A program made the position numbers and the translations under genes. Of a stretch of DNA of 32,125 nt, positions 11,001 to 19,100 are shown piece after piece. Each line of letters begins with the position of its first letter. Position 1 is the stretch's first letter. The notes beneath the pieces were generated by a model. The model saw only the letters and a list, made by a program, of their open reading frames with translations, had not been told where the DNA came from and did not search any database. The DNA is from Fibrobacter succinogenes. GTDB taxonomy: Bacteria > Fibrobacterota > Chitinivibrionia > Chitinivibrionales > Chitinivibrionaceae. The DNA is taken from contig DYSA01000004.1 of the NCBI GenBank assembly GCA_020726425.1, positions 1-32,125 of the forward strand. Reading direction: 5' to 3'.

Positions 11001-11248
11001 GCGATTAGAACTGTTGCAATTTTGAGTACATTTTTTAATAGATCACCGCGATTTATGTGATCAATTTTCTTAAAGAAAAGAAGTGGCAAGAGTAATAAGA
11101 TAGCACCATTCAACAAATACAATTTGCCGAGGATTTCACTGCCAAATGAAGAAACGATCAAAGAAGTGACCGCGGTTTCACCAACAATAGTAGCTCCAAA
11201 AATAAAAAAGTGCAACCGTGACAGAAGCTGCTCTTTGCGCAATAGCAT
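8087..11248 (-). CDS. NTT/MFS-like membrane protein fused to HEAT-like repeats and C-terminal cyclic-nucleotide-binding domain
   Basis: 1053 aa. N-terminal ~400 aa multi-TM with NTT-like segment (FWIMATDISEPAETKTIFPRIASSGFIGGLSGAIL); helical-repeat middle; C-terminal cNMP fold (ISREGDRANHLYLLKEGTADLVV...SGEAYGEVGLFNQDIRSATVIATSRCRVYVLSR). GGGGGA RBS upstream. Confidence 0.8.
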   Translation of the reverse strand: MLLRKEQLLSRLHFFIFGATIVGETAVTSLIVSSFGSEILGKLYLLNGAILLLLPLLFFKKIDHINRGDLLKNVLKIATVLIAFLFVIYEITDSVYPNSSRFVLILFYPVSYLLKTILFLTFWIMATDISEPAETKTIFPRIASSGFIGGLSGAILSWIVLNFIQAELMLLFWSILYLVSYFSVNRVVTSYNDKLIPKEALPSSSSNHFRTLFSDAQEVFKNSLVRNIAVLHFGIFVSIFLVDYHFWQQCNSTFSGAGKLSQFQYGFYVFHSLITIGLLRYVTPDLIALRGFTRIFSYLPMTLFLGSILYLTTIHFWGLNRLTFSILLLWQLFRYLAFENFFSPIYQMFFAAVEKEKRGRAKTVIEGVVKPLAIISASILIFIINKHSVVLVSVICVTSLLLFIEALKIKHAYMKSLVRPQNQNGDGIDSLVMNIGSNIESECIDLIHQFAEFSSQDMKRAAIKFLVKMDRNESKGALNRLVMESNDILLIREAARYAGEIKNNIFLLYFLVEHEDPKVWHRAVLSLILNKTYLSEFRTHLTRYFWVGEPEDRVYSGMYLCSNEKSSDLPHLRSFLDSLYKSDQNCSIELAVLGLTVLQLEEWESRSIQSLSQISSDVSKIVIRHIFEVGSEKSKFELLSGILASDHERNFELLFREIHRSAEKAVVAVDAMLNCCQLPLEKTNLLIRALGSVQTNHNLKVLSKLDGVKLYAESKLIDVYEIAAALHQIPAQYREDESFKLVDIALKDQMLFAAECAIDSLAILDETGFIAEGRRDLRVEEPEERVALIELLETSADSLLKDLTIPILESFDISVYAEMTATRLRNFVLPKRIFESSNTLVVSSSLWLYLQLQQSDRDLFNIESLLNELSTSKNEIIQTLSLVAMNSDGVDSVKSNEAIKVLNRVLFLKRNELFASVSAVRLMSLAEGIQEVIYEDGALISREGDRANHLYLLKEGTADLVVGNGSFPVKFGELVSGEAYGEVGLFNQDIRSATVIATSRCRVYVLSRSYLRKMVSQIPELANTFLQVLGRKLQTSHDEVVRLQKSVSDSNCQ

Positions 11249-11261
11249 TACGTAAATCCCC

Positions 11262-11299
11262 CAAAAAATCTAAAGGATTGATACACCGTATCAATCCTT
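11262..11299 (-). terminator. Intrinsic terminator downstream of the outer-membrane protein gene
   Basis: Perfect 12-bp stem AAGGATTGATAC/GTATCAATCCTT with 3-nt loop (11273-11299), followed on the minus strand by a TAGATTTTTT tract. Confidence 0.85.
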
Positions 11300-11322
11300 C
11301 AAAATAGTTTTAGCTCAACACA

Positions 11323-12579
11323 TTAAAAAGAAAAGGTTGCACTAATCTTCGAACTGAAATGATGGCTGTTTCCACTGAAAAGATTGCTGAATGTGTAGAG
11401 CATATTTTCAGCGACTACTGCATCAACTTTAAAACGATCTTCAATATTTACACCCATACCAAATGAAACATGATCATCTTCGCTATTTTCTACCCAATAG
11501 CTGGTAGCATCACCTTCATTAAGTTTTTCATAAGCGAGAAGTTTAGCACCACCTACACGCCAAACAAGCCAGTCAGTCAGGATATTGCGTTCAATACCAA
11601 AAGATACTTTACCACCAATGCGGCTTCTAGTGCCTATTGAATCGGCAAATAATCCTAAAGATGAACTATCTCTGAAATTTTTCAGAATTGAATATGAGTC
11701 ATTCTGATAAATTCCTTCGATACCACCCCAAAGGAATCCACGGTCGATATTTGAATTGAGACCAACTCCACCGTTGAAATCCAAAATTGATTCATCGACA
11801 TGGTGTTTAATAATATTTGCCTGAATATGTGGAACAAATTTACCATTAATTGCGGGCATATCAGCAAATGCACGGACATCGGCAGTAATCACCATATCTT
11901 TATCAGCAGAAGAAACAGTTTCAATGCCTATTGCCTGAGGTCCTTTTAAGGTAATTGATCCAACTGAAAGACCTGCTTCAAAATCAAGGTTATCAGAAAC
12001 TGACCCTGCAACACCAAGATTTACTTTATTAAAACTGGTCTTTGCCTTATCTACGCCTTTTTCTTTTTCAGTCTGGAAAGCCATATAAGTTCCGACACCG
12101 ATCGTAAGACCATTTTTAAGTGTCACACCAGCAAGAACATCAGTTTTTCCAACCATTTCTTCAACAGGAATAAACTTTGCACCTGATTCTTTAGGTGCAC
12201 CAATGTAGTACTGGCTACCAGCATCAAGATATTTAAGCATTGGATCATAACGATTGAACATCGCTCCAATGGTAAATTTTGATTTTGACTCTTCACTTTC
12301 ACCAAATGATACAGTAGCACCAAAATTGGGTTTCATCGCATCGCGATTATACTGCTGAGAATACGCATCGGCAGCCGAATCTTCACCGATTTTTGTGTAA
12401 GCGCCGAAGGATCCCATGAGAAGTCGGCCATAACCACCAACTGTCGCTGGATTGACAAAAATTGACTGGTCATCTTTCATGAAACTGTGAGTTCCACCCA
12501 TAGTTTCAACTCGTGCATCGGTAGCGAATACTGAAGCGGCACATACAGAAACCGCAATAAGAGATAAATAACTGCGCAT
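11323..12579 (-). CDS. Outer-membrane beta-barrel-like protein, hypothetical
   Basis: Signal peptide (MRSYLSLIAVSVCAASVFA), alternating amphipathic strands, terminal ...SSKISATFSF ending in Phe. Start at the second Met is supported by a GGAG RBS. Confidence 0.65.
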   Translation of the reverse strand: MRSYLSLIAVSVCAASVFATDARVETMGGTHSFMKDDQSIFVNPATVGGYGRLLMGSFGAYTKIGEDSAADAYSQQYNRDAMKPNFGATVSFGESEESKSKFTIGAMFNRYDPMLKYLDAGSQYYIGAPKESGAKFIPVEEMVGKTDVLAGVTLKNGLTIGVGTYMAFQTEKEKGVDKAKTSFNKVNLGVAGSVSDNLDFEAGLSVGSITLKGPQAIGIETVSSADKDMVITADVRAFADMPAINGKFVPHIQANIIKHHVDESILDFNGGVGLNSNIDRGFLWGGIEGIYQNDSYSILKNFRDSSSLGLFADSIGTRSRIGGKVSFGIERNILTDWLVWRVGGAKLLAYEKLNEGDATSYWVENSEDDHVSFGMGVNIEDRFKVDAVVAENMLYTFSNLFSGNSHHFSSKISATFSF

Positions 12580-12617
12580 ACATTTCTCCATTTTACACTA
12601 TGATATGTTTTATTCTG

Positions 12618-12649
12618 ATAAAAAAGGCAGGATCGATTTGACCCTGCCT
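12618..12649 (-). terminator. Intrinsic terminator downstream of the AgmX/TonB-like gene
   Basis: Minus strand AGGCAGGGTC-aaatc-GATCCTGCCT (10-bp stem with one G-U wobble), then TTTTTTATC. Confidence 0.85.
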
Positions 12650-12660
12650 CAACGTTAGAA

Positions 12661-14004
12661 TCACTGAGTAAATACAAAAGGATAAACAACTTCCGTCACA
12701 TCACCCGGTTTGTCAATTTGACCGAACGCCCAAAGACTAATTTTTTGAACGATAATTGCTTCTAAATCGGGGTCATTAATAGTTGAACTAATAACCTTAC
12801 AGAAAAGAACTTTACCAAATTCATCAATTGCCCATTTAACGGTAATTTTACCTTTTAAATCGGGATTATCAGCAAGTCGACGGTTGTAAGCGTACTTAAG
12901 AGATGCCATATTCTGTTGAACGACACGCATAATATTTGCACGACTACGTCCTCCAGTAAGACCAGCTCCATCTGCACCAGAAGGATCTTTCATTTTCAGC
13001 TCACCGCGTTTTTTCATCTCAACTTTGCTTCCGCCACCTCCGCCCATAAGGCTTCCGAGAAGGTCGTCAACACCACCTGAGCTTCCGCCGAATCCTGAAC
13101 CGTAGCCAGATCCGAATCCAATACCAGCTTCACCTTTACGTCCAGTTCCGCCACCGCCACCTTTTTGAAGACCTCCGACTCCGGAGAGAACAGCATCAAT
13201 ACCAGACGCATATCCACCTTTACCGAAAATATCAGAATTGGCAGCTGATTGACCAGTTACAGCACCGGAAATAATCCCGAGAACGCCTTTTTTGGTAACC
13301 ATCGCTTTTGGATCACCACCACCACCGGTTTTACCACCAGATCCAACAGGAGTTTCTTTGAGCTTTTTCTTCTCTTCTTTAAACTCCTCTTTTTTCTCTT
13401 CTTTTTTCTCCTCAAGATTTTTAGTAAGGTCGATCTCTTCTGAAAGAGAAACCGTTTTTTCCTGAAGTTTATTGTAGAAGTCTGGTGCAATAGTCATAAG
13501 ACTTACTTTGGTAAGAAATATCCCTACAGCAAGCCCGGCAACTGTTACAATCGGCATAATAAATCTGAGACGACGGTCTTTTTCAGCGACGAAAATGTCC
13601 ATACGCTGATTAAGCGCTTTTACATATTCTGCCTCAGTAAGCAATCTTCCATCATCTTCGTCTTCATCATCATCTTCATCATTTTTAGGTTTCGATGCTG
13701 CTGGTGACGCTTTCTTTTTATCAGTTACTGCGGCAGAAGCTCCAGCAACTTTTGAAGTGACAGGTTCACTAGTAGCAACAACCGAAAGATCTTTTATAGA
13801 AACCTCTGCACCGAGAGATTCAAATCGCGCTTTGAGTTCAAGTGCTTTCTCCTCTGAGAAATCTTTCCCGATAGAAATAGATTTCGAGGTAACAGCACTC
13901 ATAATCTGTTCAGGAGCAGCACCAGACATAGATGCGACTTCCTGAGTCACGTTTGCAGCGATTTGTTCGTTTGCACAGCGTTTCAAAATTACTTGATAAC
14001 TCAT
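12661..14004 (-). CDS. AgmX/PglI C-terminal (TonB-like) energy transducer with N-terminal L7/L12-CTD-like domain
   Basis: 447 aa. C-terminal RVVQQNMASLKYAYNRRLADNPDLKGKITVKWAIDEFGKVLFCKVISSTINDPDLEAIIVQKISLWAFG is TonB/AgmX-like; single TM (RFIMPIVTVAGLAVGIFLTKV); Lys/Glu- and Gly-rich linker; next to ExbD/ExbB. Confidence 0.85.
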   Translation of the reverse strand: MSYQVILKRCANEQIAANVTQEVASMSGAAPEQIMSAVTSKSISIGKDFSEEKALELKARFESLGAEVSIKDLSVVATSEPVTSKVAGASAAVTDKKKASPAASKPKNDEDDDEDEDDGRLLTEAEYVKALNQRMDIFVAEKDRRLRFIMPIVTVAGLAVGIFLTKVSLMTIAPDFYNKLQEKTVSLSEEIDLTKNLEEKKEEKKEEFKEEKKKLKETPVGSGGKTGGGGDPKAMVTKKGVLGIISGAVTGQSAANSDIFGKGGYASGIDAVLSGVGGLQKGGGGGTGRKGEAGIGFGSGYGSGFGGSSGGVDDLLGSLMGGGGGSKVEMKKRGELKMKDPSGADGAGLTGGRSRANIMRVVQQNMASLKYAYNRRLADNPDLKGKITVKWAIDEFGKVLFCKVISSTINDPDLEAIIVQKISLWAFGQIDKPGDVTEVVYPFVFTQ

Positions 14005-14006
14005 AA

Positions 14007-14501
14007 TTATTGTTCCCGCATCATCACTGCAAATTTCATGTTGACATATCCGTTACGACCGCAAAGGCGCATGATCTTGTAAAGAATATCAAAATTGATA
14101 TTTTTATCAACCTGCACTACGATCTCTCCTTTTACTTCATTCAAAATCCCCCGTTTTACCATCTCTTCTTCGGCGCGCATATGCTTTTTAAGCTGAGCAT
14201 CCAACAAAGAGAGAGTATCAACGTCGAATTTATCTTGAACAGTCTCTGATAATTTCATTGTCGATTCTACAGTGGCATTATCAATCAGAATCGAATCTGA
14301 AGTTACCGCCAACTGAAGACTAACTTCTTCTGGTCTTTTATTCGAAACAGAATTCGGAAGAGCTAAGTCATCCGCATTCGTAAGCATCGAACCATCTGCA
14401 GAGAAACTCTTAAGAAGGAACAGAAGAATAATCGTGAACATGTCCATCATTGATGTAATATTCAGGGACGTCGAACCTTTAATTTTCTTGATTTTCGCCA
14501 T
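14007..14501 (-). CDS. ExbD/TolR-family biopolymer transport protein (Asp-containing)
   Basis: 164 aa; N-terminal TM with SLNITSMMDMFTIILLFLLKSF, retaining the ExbD/TolR TM Asp; periplasmic domain GEIVVQVDKNINFDILYKIMRLCGRNGYVNMKFAV. Confidence 0.88.
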   Translation of the reverse strand: MAKIKKIKGSTSLNITSMMDMFTIILLFLLKSFSADGSMLTNADDLALPNSVSNKRPEEVSLQLAVTSDSILIDNATVESTMKLSETVQDKFDVDTLSLLDAQLKKHMRAEEEMVKRGILNEVKGEIVVQVDKNINFDILYKIMRLCGRNGYVNMKFAVMMREQ

Positions 14502-14510
14502 AATCCCCTC

Positions 14511-15395
14511 CTACATCCGCAGTTTTGCAATTGAAATATTTTTCAAATTGGCAGTTCTGCCGACATCCATAAGCTGAACAATTTTATCGTAAACCATTTG
14601 ATCTTCAGCAGCAATAATCAAGTCATTGCGATCTTCCGCATCGGGATAACGATCGCGAACCTGAACAAGCATACTTTTCATCAAATCGTATGCAGAAAGA
14701 TCACGTTGCTCAAAATCAGCAGGATTTTGAATGGTAATTTTTCTCCGTGTTACGACTTCTTCATCTTCAGTTTTATCAGCATCAGCTTCCGATACCGGGC
14801 TCATACGAGTAGTCAATGCATAAACAACGTCACCAGGTTTAATGGATTTCAAAGGAGCACCGTTCTCATCAGTAAGCAGTTCGCTAAATTGAATCGAATA
14901 ATACCCTTTTTTAACCGCTTTGAAGTCATCTTCCATTGCATACAAGTAGATTTCTTCACGATCCTGAGGCGTAAATGCCTTCCCACTTTTGGGATCAATT
15001 GGAAGCGCTGAATATTTCATCGTTTTAGGATCCAATTTTTCAGGGAAATACTCTTCCATCGGAAGAACAGTTCCCGTTTCTTTGGAAACATACTTGTGAT
15101 ACTCTTTATAGAATATCGACGGTAAGAAATTACTTTTTGCACCGATTGTCATTGCAGAGTCAGACAAGAGAACGGTCAAAACGAGTTTGTTCGGTTCTTC
15201 TTCCGGCTTCTGCGTTTGCGTCGATGTAGTCTGAGATCCACGAGGACCTTGAGGAAGACTAACATCCACAGTAGCAATCTTTGCAAACTCTGCAGAAGCA
15301 AGAAGAACAGGGATCAATACCACCATGAGATTCATGAAACTGGTAAGATCAAGCTCTTTCATTTCAGCTTTGCTACGTCTTATTTTATTTGCCAT
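14511..15395 (-). CDS. ExbD/TolR-like protein, extended (294 aa), TM Asp apparently replaced by Asn
   Basis: ELDLTSFMNLMVVLIPVLLASAEFAKIATVDVSLP matches ExbD (INVTPFIDVMLVLLIIFMVAAPLATVDV). C-terminal NDLIIAAEDQMVYDKIVQLMDVGRTANLKNISIAKL is ExbD-like. Confidence 0.85.
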   Translation of the reverse strand: MANKIRRSKAEMKELDLTSFMNLMVVLIPVLLASAEFAKIATVDVSLPQGPRGSQTTSTQTQKPEEEPNKLVLTVLLSDSAMTIGAKSNFLPSIFYKEYHKYVSKETGTVLPMEEYFPEKLDPKTMKYSALPIDPKSGKAFTPQDREEIYLYAMEDDFKAVKKGYYSIQFSELLTDENGAPLKSIKPGDVVYALTTRMSPVSEADADKTEDEEVVTRRKITIQNPADFEQRDLSAYDLMKSMLVQVRDRYPDAEDRNDLIIAAEDQMVYDKIVQLMDVGRTANLKNISIAKLRM

Positions 15396-15428
15396 ACAGG
15401 ATTTCCTTGTATAATGTTACGATTCTGA

Positions 15429-16061
15429 TTACTCTTCGATGAGGTTAATCAGCTTCGCAGACTTTTCATCAAGGTCTTCAAGTACTTTGTCTGATTGTGC
15501 AGCAAGGATACCCTGACATAGAACTCCAGGAATCGCTACCATAAGTCCAAAAAGCGTGGTTGACATCGCAACCGAGATACCTTTTGCAAGTTCAGTTGCA
15601 CGCTGTGCTGCAGGAGCATTTGCCACCGCGTCGAACGCCATCATAAGACCGAAAATTGTACCCATAAGTCCCAACATAGTTGCGATATTCGCCATATTAT
15701 TAACCATTGGAATCATCTTTGTCACTTTGGGAGCTTCAGAAAGGAATACTTCATCAACACGTTTCTGAACTGTTTTTGTAGATTGACCTTTATTTGCAAG
15801 AATTACTACAACTGCTTTAGCAAGAGGCATTTTCTTTTTTGATTCTGCGAATTTAATAGCTTTGTCAAACTGTCCCTGCTTCATGAATTTAGCAATACCA
15901 TCCATAAATTTTGCCGCTCCGCCAGCAGAACCATAGAGATAAATAGCACGTTCTACAACAACCGCGAACAGAGCTATTCCAACAAGAAGAATAAGCCACA
16001 TTGCCCAAGAACCACTTTTGTCCTGGAAACCCACTGCGATGAAATTAAACAAAGTACCCAT
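15429..16061 (-). CDS. MotA/TolQ/ExbB proton channel family protein
   Basis: 210 aa; NNMANIATMLGLMGTIFGLMMAFDAVANAPAAQRATELAKGISVAMSTTLFGLMVAIPGVLC is the classic TolQ/ExbB TM2-TM3 region. Confidence 0.95.
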   Translation of the reverse strand: MGTLFNFIAVGFQDKSGSWAMWLILLVGIALFAVVVERAIYLYGSAGGAAKFMDGIAKFMKQGQFDKAIKFAESKKKMPLAKAVVVILANKGQSTKTVQKRVDEVFLSEAPKVTKMIPMVNNMANIATMLGLMGTIFGLMMAFDAVANAPAAQRATELAKGISVAMSTTLFGLMVAIPGVLCQGILAAQSDKVLEDLDEKSAKLINLIEE

Positions 16062-16121
16062 TAGAAGCTCCTTCTGTTAATTAAACAGGAAAACAATAAT
16101 ACAGTTAGTTATTCGATACAG

Positions 16122-16139
16122 AGCGGGAATTACCCCGCT
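16122..16139. repeat. Intergenic hairpin between exbB-like and giant TPR genes
   Basis: AGCGGG-aattac-CCCGCT inverted repeat, 6 bp, without an adjacent T-run on either strand. Confidence 0.5.
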
Positions 16140-16144
16140 TAAAT

Positions 16145-19100
16145 TCATTTTAATTTCGTCAGTTGCTCTTTAGCTTTCGCAATTTTTTCTTCTTCATCCA
16201 AAATTGATCTTTTTGCAACATTTTCAATTTCTGTCAACTTTGCAAGTTTTTCAGAATCATCACTTCCAGAACTCATTACAGCACTAATATTTGAAAGTGC
16301 CTGTTCCAATCCACGCTGAACTTCAGCCTCGACTGAATTGGTTACACGCTGTTCTTCATTGATAGTTTCAAATTGTATTGTCATCGCTTCTGAAGTCGGG
16401 TCGATATATTCGATACGACTTTTCACACTATCAACCCAGACGTTACGTGAAATACCGATTGCTTTCGCGGTATTCAATGCTTCTTCGAATTTCGGAAGGG
16501 CGGCATCAAGAGCAGTCAAATATTTTTCATCGAGAGCATCCCGATACTCCTGTTCCTCATCTGCCGTTAATCCATCAGGGATCGGAGCATCACGGAAAAT
16601 TTCACCTACTTCTTCAAGAAGACGACCTTTTCGATATCCCATCTCCATATAGGCTATTTCAGATTTACGAACATACTCATTACTAATTCCCTGTTTCTGA
16701 GCAGTTTCGATATTCCAGCCAAGTTTTTCTTGAGCACGTGAATAATACTGTTCAAGTCCAGAAACAAGCTGAATTTTCGCGGCCAATTTTTCATCGCGAC
16801 TACCAAAGAGTTGCTGATCGCGAAGATCACTCGCAAAATTTACATAGGTCATACCGATTGCATAGGTTGATTTGAATGTCCACTCTTCAATACCCATTTT
16901 GATAGCTTCTGCATATGATTCAAGTACAGGTTTGAGCGCCTTAACTTTAATATCAAGTTGCTTTTTAACGGCTGCTGGATTTGCACCAACAAGCTTGATC
17001 GCTTCAACTTTCGCACGATTCAACTCACCGAAGATATAGTAACTTTTTGCACCGATATCACTTGAGAGTTCATCTTTTTTCGCATATTTCTCATATACTT
17101 TAATGGCAAGTGAAACATTCGTCTCTGCAGCAGAAATCTGTTTCAACTCAATAAATGCCTCAGTCGCTAACAGATACGCATTAATCTGTTTCTGACGTGG
17201 TTCTGGGAATTTATTTGCATAATCAACAAAGGCATTCGCCATATCTGATTTGCGTTCCATTTTCTGATAACAGTATCCAATCGAGTAATATCCTTCAGCT
17301 GCGAATTCTGTTTCTGTGTATTTCGTTCCAAGAATGGTATACACATCAATTGCTCGCTGGAAATTTTTCGCTTTTTCATACGCAAGACCGGCATTGTAAA
17401 GAGCTGTTGGGGTATTCACAGCGGTTGGATACAGTTTATATGCGAGATAAAACGCATCACCCGATTTCGTGTCATTGCCAGCTGTCTTGTAATACTCCGC
17501 GGCTTTCGCCAAAGCACCGATCGCAAATGCAGTGTCCTTAATCGTAGATCCAGCAAGCTCCATCACCGTCGCTGCTTCAGTAAACTTATTGAGCTTCACA
17601 TAATTTTCACCTGCACGGCCATAGGCTTGCGGAATAAGCTTAGAAGCAGGGAACTGCTTAGCTAAGGCTACAAATGTTTCAGCAGCTTTTATTCCATCAT
17701 TTCCTGTTTCATATGACGCCGCAGCTTCAAACCAAGCTTTTTCAGCCACAACACTTGATGGATACTTCGAAGCAACGCTCATAAATGCAGTTGCCGCCGC
17801 AGGATATCCACCATTGGTACGCAATGCATCTGCTTTCAGGAACAGGGCACCTGCCGCGAGATCGATATACTTCTTATACTCTTCCGAGTTTTTCTCAGTC
17901 CGAGCGAGCAGCACATCATACGTTGAAATTGCAAGGTCAAACTGTTTGCTCTTTGTATATGCATCAGCCTTGAGCTTTGTTGCACGAGTAAAGAGATCTT
18001 TGTCCGAACCGTATTGCAATACAACTTTTTCACATTCAGAAATTGTTGTTACATAATCTTCACCAGTGTACATAACATCAGCAGCAAGCATCAACACTTC
18101 TGGAGCATTGGGGCTCTTAGGGAATCTTGATTGGAATCCACGTACATATCCAAGGAATTTCTGAGTTGCTGGAAGTTGATACGCAGCAACACCGGTAAGA
18201 TTTCCGTTTTTAACTTGGATTTTACGCAAAGTATCAAGTGCAACAATCGAGTTAAACCCTGCATCCATCTGTGAAATATCTACAGGTGAACTTTTCTTTT
18301 CTTTCTTTGCTTTTTCTTGTTCTTCTTGCGAAAGTCCAAGAGTGTCAATGTCAGACTTGAACGACGGATACTTTGTCAAATCAGCATTCGCAACGAAATC
18401 GTAGTACTCTGCAGCTTTTTCGAACTGCCCGAGAGTTGAATACGCTTCTGCTGCATTGTAGTGATATTCGTATGTTGCCCATTTGTCTTCAGGATACATA
18501 CTAATGAATTGTTCATATCTTTTAAGAGCTTCAGCAAACCAAGCACTCTTTTTTTCAGGCTCTTTTGAAGACTGCGCCATAGAGTGATAGTAAATCGCGA
18601 TCTGACCAAGAGCTTTGCGAACTTCAAGATCAGCTTTTGCAATTCCTACCTTATTAGAGGCATTCTTTTGCGCCCATGGCCCATTTTTACCATAAACATC
18701 AACCAATTTTTCGCGTGCTTTAGCAGCATCTTCGTTTTTCTTACGAATCACATAACAGTTCACGATATTTGTCTGAGCCCGAGGTGCATCTTCGAAATCT
18801 GGGAATTTATCTATTGCACGAGACAACGCAAGAACCGCAGCTTCGTACTGGCCATGGTCATAATTTTTCATACCAACAGCGTAGGTCACAGTGTCTTCAT
18901 ACGTCCGTTTCCCCTTAGACGAGAAATAATCAAGTGCCTTTTGTGCACCATTATCCATATCTGAGAAACAAACAGAAAGATACTCCATTGCCTCTGGGCG
19001 GAGGTCGCGTTTAGGAAACTCAAGGCGGTCACACTTGTCAATATACTGACCAAAGTACTCAGCACCTTTTTCAAAGCTACCAATATTGTAGTATATTTCC

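Noticed and set aside
13249-13443. Plus-strand ORF (64 aa, Phe-rich)
   Set aside because: Antisense of the Lys/Glu-rich linker of the AgmX-like gene; composition is a shadow artefact.
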